Positions 7,602 through 17,320 of a DNA stretch of 52,375 nucleotides are shown here, one piece after another (positions within the stretch are counted from its first letter, which is position 1; the number at the start of each line of letters is the position of its first letter). A program made the translations under genes and the position numbers. The notes below the pieces were generated by a model. That model did no database searches and had not been told where the DNA came from. It saw only the letters and a list, made by a program, of their open reading frames with translations. Location: the NCBI RefSeq assembly GCF_003935715.1, contig NZ_RHPP01000013.1:1-52375 (forward strand), read 5' to 3'. The DNA is from Stenotrophomonas sp. 278. Its GTDB lineage: Bacteria > Pseudomonadota > Gammaproteobacteria > Xanthomonadales > Xanthomonadaceae.

Positions 7602-8237
7602 ATGAACACCCCCTACGACCCCACCCGCCTCAGCCAGCTGGCCCAGGTCCTGATCGACAACGTGCGTGAGCTGGCCCAGGCCGGCTGGACGCCGGCGACC
7701 AGCAGCAACTTTTCGCATCGGCTGGATGACCAGCACGCGGCCATTACCGTGTCCGGCAAGGACAAGGGCCGGCTGATCGAAGACGACATCATGGTCGTGG
7801 ACTTCGATGGCCAGGCCGTGGGTCGGCCGCTGCGGCCGTCGGCGGAAACCCTGCTGCATACCCAGCTTTACCGCCGCTTCCCGGAAGTCGGCTGTGTGCT
7901 GCATACGCACTCCCCCGTGCAGACCGTGGCCTCGCGCCTGTATGCCGCGCAGGGGCATATCCGGTTGGAAGGCTATGAGCTGCTGAAGGCCTTCCATGGC
8001 AACAGCACACACGAAATGGCCATTGAAGTGCCGGTGTTTGCCAACACCCAGGACATGAATGTGCTCTCCGCGCAGGTCGACGCCCTGCTCGACCAGCAGT
8101 GCCTGTGGGGGTATCTGATTGATGGCCACGGGTTGTATGCCTGGGGCCGGGACATGGCCGAGGCGCGCCGGCACCTGGAGGCGTTCGAGTTCCTGTTCCA
8201 TTGCGAGCTGGAGCTGCGGAAGCTGCGCGGGCTTTGA
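7602..8237 (+). CDS. mtnB: methylthioribulose-1-phosphate dehydratase MtnB
   Basis: A 211-residue class II aldolase-fold enzyme of methionine salvage, converting 5-methylthioribulose 1-phosphate to the diketo intermediate. The zinc-binding HTHSPVQT and the C-terminal GHGLYAWG motifs are visible, as is the N-terminal [11 protein letters not shown] typical of MtnB. ATG 7602 (MNTPYDP) is used; the longer in-frame opening from 7407 runs through a palindromic repeat and is rejected. It precedes mtnD and mtnC on the same strand, so three consecutive activities of the pathway are here. mtnA and the upstream nucleosidase/kinase or phosphorylase genes are not in the window. A REP pair separates it from mtnD. 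Confidence 0.93.
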   Translation: MNTPYDPTRLSQLAQVLIDNVRELAQAGWTPATSSNFSHRLDDQHAAITVSGKDKGRLIEDDIMVVDFDGQAVGRPLRPSAETLLHTQLYRRFPEVGCVLHTHSPVQTVASRLYAAQGHIRLEGYELLKAFHGNSTHEMAIEVPVFANTQDMNVLSAQVDALLDQQCLWGYLIDGHGLYAWGRDMAEARRHLEAFEFLFHCELELRKLRGL

Positions 8238-8247
8238 ACCCCGCGAT

Positions 8248-8303
8248 GTAGAGCCGGGCTTGCCCGGGTGCCGTGTAAAGCAGCCGGGCAAGCCCGGCTC
8301 TAC
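8248..8303. repeat. facing pair of GTAG-type REP hairpins
   Basis: GTAG 8248-8251 plus AGCCGGGC / GCCCGGGT (loop TT), then, inverted, AGCCGGGC / GCCCGGCT (8282-8299, loop AA) ending in CTAC 8300-8303. The whole unit can also form one long stem. It lies between mtnB and mtnD, whose own promoter must then be at about 8304-8454. Confidence 0.88.
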
Positions 8304-8454
8304 GTGATGCACCCCGGTCGCGTACGGCACGCACATTCAGATTTCACGCGGATGGGGCATATGCTGTTTCCCCCGCGTCATTACGCCGCGCCCCCAACCG
8401 CGGGCTGCGGCTGCTACCCTTTAAGACCCCTGTTCCCACGTTCAAGCTGCCGCC

Positions 8455-9012
8455 ATGAGCCGACTGCGCATCTTCAATGACACCGCCCCCGAGGCCCCGT
8501 TGCTGGACACCCAGGACGGTGCCGTGATCACCGATGAACTGAATAAGATCGGGGTCACCTTCGAACGCTGGCAGGCGGCCCACGAAGTCGCCCCGGGTGC
8601 CAGCCAGGACGAGGTGTTCGCGGCCTACCGCGCCGACATCGACCGCCTGGTCGCCGAACGTGGCTTCAAGAGCGTCGACGTGGCCTCGATCGCCCCGGAC
8701 AATCCGAACCGTGCGGAGCTGCGCAAGAAGTTCCTTGACGAACACTTCCACAAGGAAGACGAGGTCCGCTTCTTCGTCGCCGGCTCCGGGCTGTTCACCC
8801 TGCACGTGGGCGACAAGGTCTACGAGATCGAGTGCGTGAAGGACGACCTGATCGCCGTGCCGGACAGCACCACCCATTGGTTCGACATGGGCGAAGAACC
8901 CAGCTTCGTTGCCATCCGCTTCTTCACCGAGCCGGACGGCTGGGTCGGCCACTTCACCGGCACCGATATCGCACAGAAATTTCCCCGTTACATCCCTACC
9001 CAGGCTTCCTGA
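8455..9012 (+). CDS. mtnD: acireductone dioxygenase MtnD
   Basis: A 185-residue cupin enzyme of methionine salvage; with Fe(II) it gives formate and 2-oxo-4-methylthiobutyrate, with Ni(II) an off-pathway product. The metal ligands are in [13 protein letters not shown] (H-x-H-x4-E) and in TTHWFDMG (distal His). The length matches the family. The stop is 3 bp before the mtnC ATG, so the two form a transcription unit. The start at 8455 (MSRLRIFND) has only a weak upstream purine stretch. A GC-rich leader of about 150 bp separates it from the REP pair. Confidence 0.95.
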   Translation: MSRLRIFNDTAPEAPLLDTQDGAVITDELNKIGVTFERWQAAHEVAPGASQDEVFAAYRADIDRLVAERGFKSVDVASIAPDNPNRAELRKKFLDEHFHKEDEVRFFVAGSGLFTLHVGDKVYEIECVKDDLIAVPDSTTHWFDMGEEPSFVAIRFFTEPDGWVGHFTGTDIAQKFPRYIPTQAS

Positions 9013-9015
9013 TCC

Positions 9016-9717
9016 ATGTCGCAGTCACCCCGTGTTGTTCTGACCGATATCGAAGGCACCACCAGCAGCATCTCTTTCGTGAAGAACGTGCTGTTCCCGT
9101 ATGCGCGCAAGGCGCTGCCGGCGTTCGTTGCCGCGCATGGGCAGGAGCCTGAGGTTCGCCGCTGGCTGGACGCGGTGGCCGCCGAGATCGGCGGGGCGTG
9201 CCGGGACGCGGTGGTGGTGGAAACCCTGCAGGGCTGGATCGACCAGGACCGCAAGCACACCGCGCTGAAAGCGCTGCAGGGCATGATCTGGAAAAGCGGC
9301 TACGAGCGCGGCGACTACCAGGCGCACTTCTATCCTGAAGTGGCGGCGGTGCTGAAGGGCTGGCACGCGCAGGGCAAGGCGCTTTACGTGTACTCCTCCG
9401 GTTCGGTACCGGCGCAGAAGCAGTTCTTCGGCTTCAGCGAAGCCGGCGACCTGACTGCGCTGGTGTCGGGCTGGTTCGACACGGAGATCGGCGGCAAGCG
9501 TGAGGCGGACAGCTACCGCAACATCGTCAACGCGATTGGCGTGCCGGCCGGCGAGATCGTGTTTCTGTCCGACGTGGTGGAAGAGCTGGATGCGGCGCGC
9601 GAGGCCGGGCTGCAGACGCGCCTGCTGGACCGCCTGCAGGATTACCCGCTGCCGCGCACCGGTGAAGCCACGCACGGCCACGACCGCGTCGAGAATTTCC
9701 AGCAGATCACGTTGTAA
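9016..9717 (+). CDS. mtnC: enolase-phosphatase E1 MtnC
   Basis: A 233-residue HAD-superfamily enzyme performing enolisation and dephosphorylation of the diketo intermediate to give acireductone, the MtnD substrate. HAD motif I is [14 protein letters not shown]; motif II is the YSSGSV segment; motif III/IV is around [12 protein letters not shown]. It follows mtnD by 3 bp, so it is co-transcribed. The gene ends just before a facing pair of REP hairpins that may end the message. Confidence 0.95.
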   Translation: MSQSPRVVLTDIEGTTSSISFVKNVLFPYARKALPAFVAAHGQEPEVRRWLDAVAAEIGGACRDAVVVETLQGWIDQDRKHTALKALQGMIWKSGYERGDYQAHFYPEVAAVLKGWHAQGKALYVYSSGSVPAQKQFFGFSEAGDLTALVSGWFDTEIGGKREADSYRNIVNAIGVPAGEIVFLSDVVEELDAAREAGLQTRLLDRLQDYPLPRTGEATHGHDRVENFQQITL

Positions 9718-9732
9718 TTCCGGCACCGCGGC

Positions 9733-9789
9733 GGACGCGCATGGCGCGTCCCTACGGGGCATCGCTGTAGGGACACGCCATGCGTGTCC
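9733..9789. repeat. facing pair of GTAG-type REP hairpins
   Basis: GGACGCGC / GCGCGTCC (loop ATG) with CTAC at 9752-9755, then GTAG at 9767-9770 with GGACACGC / GCGTGTCC (9771-9789). It lies between the convergent mtnC and beta-mannosidase genes. Confidence 0.86.
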
Positions 9790-9813
9790 ACGACCATCCC
9801 GGGCCGCGTTCGA

Positions 9814-12426
9814 TTACCGGCCCATCGCCTCGGCCACGTGACGCACCCGCAACGCGTCCGCCAACGCCTTGGCGCTCTGATCCGCCTTGACCCGGATCCG
9901 CACCGGCTCCCCGGGCACCAGATCCAGCGCGTTGTCATCAAGTACGGCATCGAAGCCGTCAAACTCGACCCAGACCCCACGCGCCAGCTGCGCCGAGCGC
10001 AGCTCCAGCACGCTGTCATCGCCCTCGCGAACCCAACGGCTGACGATCTTCGCCTCCGGCAGGCGCATGTCCTTGGCCGCCGCGAAATACACCACCTGCC
10101 GCGATATCACCTGCTCACCGTCGAGCAGCTCCGCCACGGCCACGGTGCGCTTTGGATCCGCCTTGCCCAGCAGCTGCGCATCGGTGAACCGCCCCACCTC
10201 CAGCGCCGCCAACGGGGGCACCGTCACCGCCTTGCGCTCATCGCGGCGCACACGGCCATCCACATCCATCACCCGCAAGCGCCACGCCCCGCGCAGCGGC
10301 TCGGTCCGGTCGTTGAGCAGACTCACCCGGGTCACGCCCTCATCGCGCAGCGCGGCGACGGCATGACCGGCGAAGAAGCGCTTGGCGTGGAAATGCAGCG
10401 CCTTCCAGCGCCCGTCGTAATCGACGCTCGACCACGACGCCCCCGGCCACACGTCGTTGAGCTGCCAGTACAGCGAGCCCATCGTGTACGGACGTGACGC
10501 CCGATGGTGCAGCGCGGCCAGCGCGATGCCTTCGGCCTGGGTCACCTGGCTCAGGTAGACGAAGTCATCGAAGTTGCGCGGCGTACCAAACTCACGCTCG
10601 ATGTACTGCAGCAGGCGCTGGTTGCCCTCGCCCGCCATGAACTTCTGGTGCGCCTTCACCACCGGGCTGTCCACCTGCCGCTGGTCGGCGGGAATGATGC
10701 CCTCCAGCGTCTTCATCGACGGCCACGCCTGCAGGCCGTACTCGGACATGAAACGCGGGGTCTCGCGAAGATACGCCTGCACCGGCAGCGCCGGATTGCC
10801 CCACACCTGCCAGTAGTGCTTGTCGCCACGGGTCGAGTCGTTGGCCTTCTCGTCGAGGTCGTTGCTGGGCGAACTCGACCAGTACGGTACGCCCAGTCCG
10901 TGCTCGCTTACCACCTGGCGCAGGTCGTGGCCGAACAGGTCCACGTAGCCCTGCCAGACCTTCTTCGCAAACGCCGGGTCGGCCGCGGTCAGGTCGCGGC
11001 CGTGGCCCCAGTCCTTCCACGCGGTCTCTTCTTCATTGTTGCCACACCACAGCACGATGCTGGGATGGCGGCGCAGCCGGCGCACGTTGTCGCGCGCTTC
11101 GGCCACCACGTTCTGGCGAAACGCGGGGTCATAGCCGGGCTGCATGCCGCCGCCGAACATGAAGTCCTGCCAGACCAGCAGGCCGAGCTCGTCGGCAATG
11201 TCGAGGAAGGTGGAATCCTCGTAATAGCCGCCGCCCCAGTTGCGCACCATGTTCATGTTGGCGTCGCGTGCGGCGGTGAGGTCGCGACGCAGGCGGGCGG
11301 CGTCCACCCGGGCCGGGAACGCGTCGAACGGAATCACGTTCGCGCCCTTGGCGAAGATCGGCACGCCGTTGATGACGAATGCGAAGCCCTGGCCGCCATC
11401 ACGGTCGACCTCGCGGCGCAGTTCCACCGTGCGCAGCCCGGTGCGCAGCTGTTGCTCCACCCTGCCCTGCTTGCCGGCGTCGACTACGGTGCGCACGGTG
11501 TAGCGCGCCTGTTCGCCGTAGCCCACCGGCCACCAGCGGCGCGGGTTCGCCAGCTGCACCGGTACGGAAACCACCTGGATGCCCTTGCGCAGGCTGGCCT
11601 TCTGCTCGACGACGGCGGCGACGCGGCCGTCCGGGTCGACCAGCGACACCTGCACCTGGGCATTGCCGGCGGCTGCGCGTTCGATCTCGACATCCACCTG
11701 CAGGGTCGCTCGGGTTTCATCCAGCGCCTGCGTCTGCACGGCCACATCGGTGATGCGCTGTGCATCCCAGCTGTCCAGCATGACCGGACGCCAGATGCCC
11801 GCCGTCACGTAACGCGGGCCCCAGTCCCAGCCGAAGTGGTAGCCGGGTTTGCGCACGAAGTTGCCGACCATCGCATCTTTGGGTTCGTCGCCATAGGGCG
11901 AAGGATAGTTACCGGCGATCTTGTGCGGCATCGCCTGCACGCCGGACAGCAGCGTGGTGATCGGCGAACGGAACACGATGCGCAGGGTGTTGCCCTGTGC
12001 CTTGAGCCGCCCGTCCACGCGTGCGCGCCAGGTGCGGTGGCTGTTGTTCGCCTTCAGCAGCGGGCGATCGTTGAGGGTGACCTCGGCGAAGGTGTCCAGC
12101 CCCTCGAAGGTCAGCTCGGCGTGCGCATTGGCCAGCGTGGTCGCGTCGACGTCGAAGCGGGCCTGGTATTCCCAGTCGGCCAGCCCGATCCACTGCAGAC
12201 CGGCTTCGGGTGCGCCTGCGTAGGGGTTTGGGATCAGCTGGTGGGCCAGCAGGTCGGTGTGGACCGAGCCGGGGACCTGTGCGCTGCGCCATTGAGTGGC
12301 TTCGGGGTTAGCGATTGCCTGGGCGTTGCCTGGGAGGAGGCGGAAGGACCATTGGGCTGACAGCGGGGTGGCTGCGGCTGGCAGCGCCCAGAGCAGAATT
12401 AAAAGCAGAACGCCCAATCGCTGCAT
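9814..12426 (-). CDS. exported GH2 beta-mannosidase
   Basis: An 870-residue protein with a Sec signal peptide (MQRLGVLLLILLWALPAAA). It has the GH2 order: sugar-binding jelly roll (~residues 25-215), immunoglobulin-like domain (~220-335), then a TIM barrel. The catalytic acid/base is Glu465 in WCGNNEEETAW and the nucleophile Glu562 in SEYGLQAWPS; WDWGPRY near 200 is typical of beta-mannosidases. It should remove the beta-1,4-mannose of N-glycan cores or mannan oligosaccharides in the periplasm. It is the last gene of the leftward group LacI-transporter-fructokinase-isomerase, separated from the isomerase by a REP pair. The nixE-nixL N-glycan cluster of Xanthomonas campestris also contains a GH2 enzyme. 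Confidence 0.93.
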   Translation of the reverse strand: MQRLGVLLLILLWALPAAATPLSAQWSFRLLPGNAQAIANPEATQWRSAQVPGSVHTDLLAHQLIPNPYAGAPEAGLQWIGLADWEYQARFDVDATTLANAHAELTFEGLDTFAEVTLNDRPLLKANNSHRTWRARVDGRLKAQGNTLRIVFRSPITTLLSGVQAMPHKIAGNYPSPYGDEPKDAMVGNFVRKPGYHFGWDWGPRYVTAGIWRPVMLDSWDAQRITDVAVQTQALDETRATLQVDVEIERAAAGNAQVQVSLVDPDGRVAAVVEQKASLRKGIQVVSVPVQLANPRRWWPVGYGEQARYTVRTVVDAGKQGRVEQQLRTGLRTVELRREVDRDGGQGFAFVINGVPIFAKGANVIPFDAFPARVDAARLRRDLTAARDANMNMVRNWGGGYYEDSTFLDIADELGLLVWQDFMFGGGMQPGYDPAFRQNVVAEARDNVRRLRRHPSIVLWCGNNEEETAWKDWGHGRDLTAADPAFAKKVWQGYVDLFGHDLRQVVSEHGLGVPYWSSSPSNDLDEKANDSTRGDKHYWQVWGNPALPVQAYLRETPRFMSEYGLQAWPSMKTLEGIIPADQRQVDSPVVKAHQKFMAGEGNQRLLQYIEREFGTPRNFDDFVYLSQVTQAEGIALAALHHRASRPYTMGSLYWQLNDVWPGASWSSVDYDGRWKALHFHAKRFFAGHAVAALRDEGVTRVSLLNDRTEPLRGAWRLRVMDVDGRVRRDERKAVTVPPLAALEVGRFTDAQLLGKADPKRTVAVAELLDGEQVISRQVVYFAAAKDMRLPEAKIVSRWVREGDDSVLELRSAQLARGVWVEFDGFDAVLDDNALDLVPGEPVRIRVKADQSAKALADALRVRHVAEAMGR

Positions 12427-12436
12427 ACATCCTCCT

Positions 12437-12504
12437 GTAGAGCCACGCCCTGCGTGGCTTCGACCAACCCATACACCGCGCAGACGCGCATGGCGCGTCT
12501 CTAC
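12437..12504. repeat. facing pair of GTAG-type REP hairpins inside the glycan operon
   Basis: GTAG 12437-12440 with AGCCACGC / GCGTGGCT, then AGACGCGC / GCGCGTCT ending in CTAC 12501-12504. It lies between the isomerase stop and the beta-mannosidase start, so it could reduce or tune expression of the beta-mannosidase relative to upstream genes. Confidence 0.85.
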
Positions 12505-12553
12505 GGCCGATCATTACCGCGAAGCCACGCAGGTCGTGGCGATACGGGTCCCC

Positions 12554-13747
12554 TCAACGCACTACGTTCAGCACTTCGTGGCACGCGCCCATGGTGTGGT
12601 AATCGGTCTTGCCTGCCGGGCTCTTCTCATCGCTGTACTTGCGGTTGTCCGCGTCCAGGATGCGGTACCACGCGCCGTACTGGTGGTCGATCATGTGCTG
12701 CCAGGCGTAGGCCCAAAGCTTGTCGTACCACTCCCAGTACACGGACTCACCGGTGCGCTTGGCCAGCAGCGCTGCGGTGGCCAGCGACTCGGCCTGCACC
12801 CAGAAGTACTTGTCGTCGTCGCACACGCTGCCGTCCGGCGCGAAGCCGTAATACAGCCCACCGCGTTCGGCGTCCCAGCTACGCTCCACCGCCACGTCGA
12901 ACAGATGACGCGCGGTCGGCACCAGCCAGTCGGCCTGCACGTGACGATCCAGGATCAGCAGCAGCTTGGCCCACTCGGTCTGGTGGCCGGGCTGGAAACC
13001 CCACGGACGGAACAGGTGCTTGGGGTTGTCGAGGTTGTAGTTCCAGTCGATCTTCCACTGGGTGTCGTAGTGCTCCCACACCAGACCTTCGCCCTGCGCC
13101 GCCTGGCGGCGGGTCATGTGGTCGGCCAGCAGCAAGGCCCGCTGGAGGTAACGCTGCTCGCCACTGGCCTCGAACGCCGCCAGCATCGCCTCGCACATGT
13201 GCATGTTGGCGTTCTGGCCGCGGTAGTCGCTGAAGTTCCAGTCGGCGTCCGCTTCGTCCTTGTACAGGCCGAACTCCGGCTCCCAGAAACGCGTTTCCAG
13301 CAGCTGCCAGGTTTCATCCATCCACTGCCCGGCTTCACCGATCCCTGCCTTCAGCGCGCAGCTGTAGGCCAGCAGCACGAAGGCCACGCCGTAGCAGTGG
13401 TTGGTGGCGTCTTCGACCACGCCGTCGCGCAGGGTCCAGGCGTAGCCGCCGGTGGCCGGGTTGCGGTGCACGTCACGCAGGTAGGCAATACCGTGCTCGA
13501 CCGCCTTCAGGTCTTCCGGCTTGCCGAATTCGCGATAGGCCATCGCATGGTTGAACACGAAGCGCGTGCTGCTGACCAGATGACGGTGGCTGGCGTCGTA
13601 CACGCTGCCGTCGTCACGGTAGTAGTGGAAGAAGCCACCGTTCGGGTCGATTTCGTGGGGCTGGTAGAACGCCATGGTCTGCGCGATGTGTGCGCGCAGG
13701 AATTCAGGCGAACGGAAATCAGGCTGGGGCGGAACATGCGTGGTCAT
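12554..13747 (-). CDS. AGE-family D-mannose isomerase
   Basis: A 397-residue (alpha/alpha)6-barrel protein of the N-acylglucosamine 2-epimerase superfamily, closest in motif to bacterial mannose isomerases and YihS. Visible motifs include RHLVSSTRFVFNHA, NANMHMCEAMLAA and PWGFQPGHQTEWAKLL, which hold the catalytic His and the Arg/Glu ring of the pocket. It should interconvert mannose and fructose (or epimerise mannose to glucose). Its ATG overlaps the fructokinase stop by 4 bp, which favours mannose to fructose followed by phosphorylation. It is cytoplasmic, with no signal peptide. Confidence 0.88.
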   Translation of the reverse strand: MTTHVPPQPDFRSPEFLRAHIAQTMAFYQPHEIDPNGGFFHYYRDDGSVYDASHRHLVSSTRFVFNHAMAYREFGKPEDLKAVEHGIAYLRDVHRNPATGGYAWTLRDGVVEDATNHCYGVAFVLLAYSCALKAGIGEAGQWMDETWQLLETRFWEPEFGLYKDEADADWNFSDYRGQNANMHMCEAMLAAFEASGEQRYLQRALLLADHMTRRQAAQGEGLVWEHYDTQWKIDWNYNLDNPKHLFRPWGFQPGHQTEWAKLLLILDRHVQADWLVPTARHLFDVAVERSWDAERGGLYYGFAPDGSVCDDDKYFWVQAESLATAALLAKRTGESVYWEWYDKLWAYAWQHMIDHQYGAWYRILDADNRKYSDEKSPAGKTDYHTMGACHEVLNVVR

Positions 13748-14742
13748 GCGGCGGTGTCCTGTTGTTGCTGCAGCAGTTGTGTCACTTCGGCCAGGCTGGG
13801 CATGGCGGCAAACGCGCCCTTGCGGGTGACCGCGAGCGCGCCGACGGCGGCACCAAAACGAATCGCCTCGCGCAGGCCGGCAGCGTCGCGGCAGAACTCT
13901 GCGAAGGCATTGCCATCAGCCCCGCGCTCACCGAGTGCGAACAGCAGCCCAGCCACGAAGGCGTCGCCAGCGGCAGTGCTGTCCACCGTAGGCACCTGGA
14001 AACCGGTCACCGTGCCCTGGCCGTGACGGGTGAACCAGCGCATCGGCGCGGCCCCGTCAGTGACCACCACGGCCTGCGCGTTGGCCCCCAGGAGGCGCTG
14101 GATCACCACGTCGGCACCGTCGAAACCGAGGGGTGCCGCGAGATAGTCGAGCTCCTCGCGCGACAGCTTGACCAGCTCGGCCAGCTTCAGCGCATCCCAC
14201 AGACGCGGAGTCGGGTCCACATCGGCCGGCCACAGCGACGGACGCAGGTTGAGGTCCAGGCTGACCAGGGCACCGGCAGCGCGGGCGCGTTGCATGCCCT
14301 GCAGCGTGGCCTCGGCGATCTCGGCCTCGGTCAGGCTGTTGGAACACACATGGAACGTGCGCGTGCCGTCGAAGCATGCCGGCTGGAAGTGCTCGGCGCG
14401 GAACAGCAGGTCCGCCGCCGGCGGCCGGTAGAAGCTGAAGCTGCGCTCGCCATGCGCGTCCAGCGCCACGAACGCCAGCGCGGTCTTGGCCCGGTCGGTG
14501 CGTACGATGCAGTCGGTCGCCACGCCGGCGTCGCCCAGGCTCTGCGCCAGGAAGTCACCGAACATGTCCTGGCCGAGCATGCCGGCAAAGTGGGTATCCG
14601 CACCCAGCTTGGCGGCGGCTACGGCCACGTTCGCGGGTGCCCCGCCGGCGTACTGCAGGAACGCGCGCGGGGTGTCCGGCGTGGCGGGCGGCTGCGCGAG
14701 TAGATCGATCAAAATTTCGCCGAAACACACAATCTTGGTCAT
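13744..14742 (-). CDS. PfkB-family fructokinase
   Basis: A 332-residue ribokinase-family sugar kinase. The N-terminal signature is AGGAPANVAVAAAKLG, and the C-terminal signature with the catalytic Asp is DSTAAGDAFVAGLL. MTKIVCFGEILIDLL begins at 14742, 7 bp after the transporter stop; the longer in-frame start at 14907 lies inside the transporter and is rejected. It overlaps the mannose isomerase by 4 bp. The expected reaction is ATP-dependent phosphorylation of fructose formed by the isomerase. The early codons contain TAGATCGATC (14701-14710), resembling the operator motif upstream of the GH92 gene. Confidence 0.9.
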   Translation of the reverse strand: MTKIVCFGEILIDLLAQPPATPDTPRAFLQYAGGAPANVAVAAAKLGADTHFAGMLGQDMFGDFLAQSLGDAGVATDCIVRTDRAKTALAFVALDAHGERSFSFYRPPAADLLFRAEHFQPACFDGTRTFHVCSNSLTEAEIAEATLQGMQRARAAGALVSLDLNLRPSLWPADVDPTPRLWDALKLAELVKLSREELDYLAAPLGFDGADVVIQRLLGANAQAVVVTDGAAPMRWFTRHGQGTVTGFQVPTVDSTAAGDAFVAGLLFALGERGADGNAFAEFCRDAAGLREAIRFGAAVGALAVTRKGAFAAMPSLAEVTQLLQQQQDTAA

Positions 14743-14749
14743 GACGCGC

Positions 14750-16060
14750 TCAGCCCCCCTGGCTGAAACCAGCACGCGGGCGCGAGCCCCACATGCCATA
14801 GAACAGGATGTAGCCGTAGCACAGCAACGGCAGGATGAAGGACAGATGCAGGCCGATGCGGTCGGCCAGCAGGCCCTGCAGGAACGGGACGATCGCGCCG
14901 CCGACAATGGCCATGATCAGCAGGCTGGAGGCCTTGTTGGTCAGCGCACCCAGGCGCTCGATGCTGAGCGCGAAGATGGTCGGGAACATGATCGAGTTGA
15001 ACAGGCCGATCGCCACCACCGAATACACCGCCACGTGGCCTTCGGTGCCCATGGTCAGCGCCAGCAGCGCCACGTTGGCGGCGGCGAAAATCGTCAGCAG
15101 CACGCGCGGCGAGAAGCGGACCATGATCGCCGAGCCGGCGAAGCGACCGATCATCGCCATGGTCCAGTAGGCCGACACGAACCCGGTGGCCTGCTGTTCG
15201 GTGAAGCCGCCGATGTTGGGCATGGACAGGTAGTTGACGAGGAAGCTGCCGATCGACACTTCCGCGCCCACGTAGAAGAAGATGCCCAGCACGCCAAACA
15301 GAACGTGGCGATGGCGCAGTGCATCCATCAGGGTGTGCTTGACCGGGTCGGCCTGCTCGGTGGTTTCATTCAACGCCGGCAGACGGAACAGATAGACGAA
15401 CACCGCCAGCAGTGCCAGCGCGATCGCCAGGCCCACGTACGGGCCCTGCACCGACTGCGCTTCCTGGGTGCGGTAGGCCAGCTGCTCGGCCGCGCTCAGC
15501 GCGGCCAGCTCGTCAGCGCTCTTCACGGTATTGCCCAGAATCAGCAGGCCACCGAAGATCGGCGCGATCGCAGTACCCAGCGAATTCAGCGCCTGCGCCA
15601 GGGTCAGGCGGCTGGACGCGGTCTGCTCCGGCCCCAGCAGCGCCACATATGGGTTGGCGGCGACCTGCAGAACGGTGATGCCGGTGGCCAGCACGAACAG
15701 CGCGCCCAGGAAGGCTTCATACACGCGCAGCTCGGCCGCAGGCCAGAACCCCAATGCGCCGACCGCGGCGATGGCCAGACCGGCGACGATGCCCTTCTTG
15801 TAGCCCAGGTGCGCCACCAGTCGACCGGCCGGCAACGACATCAGGAAGTACGCGCCGAAGAAGGTGAACTGCACCAGCATCGCCCGCGCGTAATTCAGTT
15901 CGAACACCGCTTTCAGATGCGGAATCAAAATGTCGTTGAGGCAGGTCAGGAAGCCCCACATGAAGAAGATGGTGGTGGCCACCGCCAGCGCAACGCGCGT
16001 GTTGACCACGGGCGCGGCGGAAGACGAGGTGGGCAGTCGGGGCGTTGGAGAGATGGGCAT
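14750..16060 (-). CDS. FucP/GluP-type MFS sugar:proton symporter
   Basis: A 436-residue MFS transporter with about 12 hydrophobic segments. Its FucP-subfamily features include FFMWGFLTCLNDILIPHLK at TM1, the TM5 segment VLQVAANPYVALLGP and, at TM7, YVGAEVSIGSFLVNYL. Located between the LacI regulator and fructokinase, it most likely imports mannose (or related hexose) released in the periplasm by GH92 and GH2. The substrate is inference from context. A 44-bp gap separates it from lacI, consistent with one operon. Confidence 0.9.
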   Translation of the reverse strand: MPISPTPRLPTSSSAAPVVNTRVALAVATTIFFMWGFLTCLNDILIPHLKAVFELNYARAMLVQFTFFGAYFLMSLPAGRLVAHLGYKKGIVAGLAIAAVGALGFWPAAELRVYEAFLGALFVLATGITVLQVAANPYVALLGPEQTASSRLTLAQALNSLGTAIAPIFGGLLILGNTVKSADELAALSAAEQLAYRTQEAQSVQGPYVGLAIALALLAVFVYLFRLPALNETTEQADPVKHTLMDALRHRHVLFGVLGIFFYVGAEVSIGSFLVNYLSMPNIGGFTEQQATGFVSAYWTMAMIGRFAGSAIMVRFSPRVLLTIFAAANVALLALTMGTEGHVAVYSVVAIGLFNSIMFPTIFALSIERLGALTNKASSLLIMAIVGGAIVPFLQGLLADRIGLHLSFILPLLCYGYILFYGMWGSRPRAGFSQGG

Positions 16061-16104
16061 GCGGGACGCGTCTCAGGGTACGGACAGAGAAGAGGAATGC
16101 GACA

Positions 16105-17202
16105 TCATGCGGCGATGCCGCTGCTGTCACGGATGCGAAGCTGTACGGGAGCCACGGTGCGCTGTGGCGGTGCGGTGGGGTTGTCGAGCCGGTGCAGCAG
16201 CAGTTCGGCGGCCTGACGTCCCCGCTCGCGCGGGTTCACGGTCAGGGTGGTCAGCGGCGGCAATGCCACGGCCGCTTCGGAAATGTCATCGAAGCCGGTC
16301 ACCGCAAACTCCGTCCCCGGACGAATGCCACGCGAGGCCAGGCCCAGCATCAGGCCCAGCGCGACGGTGTCGTTGTAGCAGACCGCGGCGCTGGGCTGTG
16401 CATCGGCGGCGAACAGTTCGCCGGTGCGCGCGGCAGCCTCCAGGCGGTTCGGGGCGGATTCAATGAGCCATTGCGGCTGCACCTGCATCCCCGCCTCGCC
16501 CAGTGCCTGCTTGTAGCCGGCACGGCGCTGGTGACAGGAGCTGGAGTCGGCATGGCCACCGAAAAACGCGATCCGGGTGTGGCCCCGTTCGATCAGGTGC
16601 CTGGTGGCCAGGTAGGCCCCCTGCTGGTTGTTCAGGGTCAGGAAGTCCCAGTCACCGCCTTTCAGCTCGCGGTTGAACAGCAGCACGTTGGCATTGAAGC
16701 CCAGCGCCTGGCGCAGTTCGCTGGCATCGGTGCCTTCGGCCGGTGAGAGGATCAGGCCGGCGGGCGTGTGCTCCATCAGGGTGGATACCACCGCCTGCTG
16801 CCGCTGCGGCGACTCGCCGGTGCTTCCGAGCAGGGTGACATACCCCTTCGCGCCCAGCGCCTCGTCGACGCCCGAGGCGAACTCGGCGAAGAACGGGTTG
16901 GACAGGTCGTTGATCACCAGCGCCACGCTGCTGGAGGTACGCCGGCGCAGATTGGCCGCGCTGCGGTTGTAGACGTAACGCTGCCTGCGCAGCTCGGCTT
17001 CTACCCGGGCACGGGTGTCCACGTTGACCAGCGGGCTGCCGCGCAGGACCAGTGACACGGTGGCGCGCGAGACCCCGATGGCCTCGGCGATGTCGGTCAC
17101 GGTCACCGCACGACCGCTTGCGCGCGACGTGGATGCAGCGCCTCCCTTCGAAGACGATGCCTTCGTGGCGGCCCCTCTGGCAGTCGAACGTTCCTTTTTC
17201 AT
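16105..17202 (-). CDS. LacI-family regulator of the mannose/N-glycan locus
   Basis: A 365-residue LacI/GalR repressor with a Ser/Ala/Gly-rich N-terminal tail (~30 residues) before the helix-turn-helix VTVTDIAEAIGVSRATVSLV (about 34-53) and hinge RRQRYVYNRSAANLR. The periplasmic-binding-protein-like effector domain starts near SSVALVINDLSNPFFAEF. It is the first gene of the leftward group that continues with the transporter, and lies between that group and GH92. The four AGATCGAT-core sites upstream of GH92 and the receptor are good candidates for its operators. The effector is probably mannose or a derivative, by context only. Confidence 0.92.
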   Translation of the reverse strand: MKKERSTARGAATKASSSKGGAASTSRASGRAVTVTDIAEAIGVSRATVSLVLRGSPLVNVDTRARVEAELRRQRYVYNRSAANLRRRTSSSVALVINDLSNPFFAEFASGVDEALGAKGYVTLLGSTGESPQRQQAVVSTLMEHTPAGLILSPAEGTDASELRQALGFNANVLLFNRELKGGDWDFLTLNNQQGAYLATRHLIERGHTRIAFFGGHADSSSCHQRRAGYKQALGEAGMQVQPQWLIESAPNRLEAAARTGELFAADAQPSAAVCYNDTVALGLMLGLASRGIRPGTEFAVTGFDDISEAAVALPPLTTLTVNPRERGRQAAELLLHRLDNPTAPPQRTVAPVQLRIRDSSGIAA

Positions 17203-17320
17203 CGTGGCATCAGGCGGGTCAAAGAAGATGCAAGCCTAAACGATCGCATCGGCCAGCGGACCACGGCAGCACGGGTGCACCCGCACCGGCCCGCCCTGCC
17301 CCGCTGACCGATGGCCAGGC

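Noticed and set aside
10504-12360. Plus-strand frame of ~600 codons
   Set aside because: Antisense of the beta-mannosidase, no recognisable motif.
17231-17250. Possible LacI operator upstream of lacI (AAACGATCGCAT)
   Set aside because: Only GATCG matches the motif seen upstream of GH92; too weak to call.
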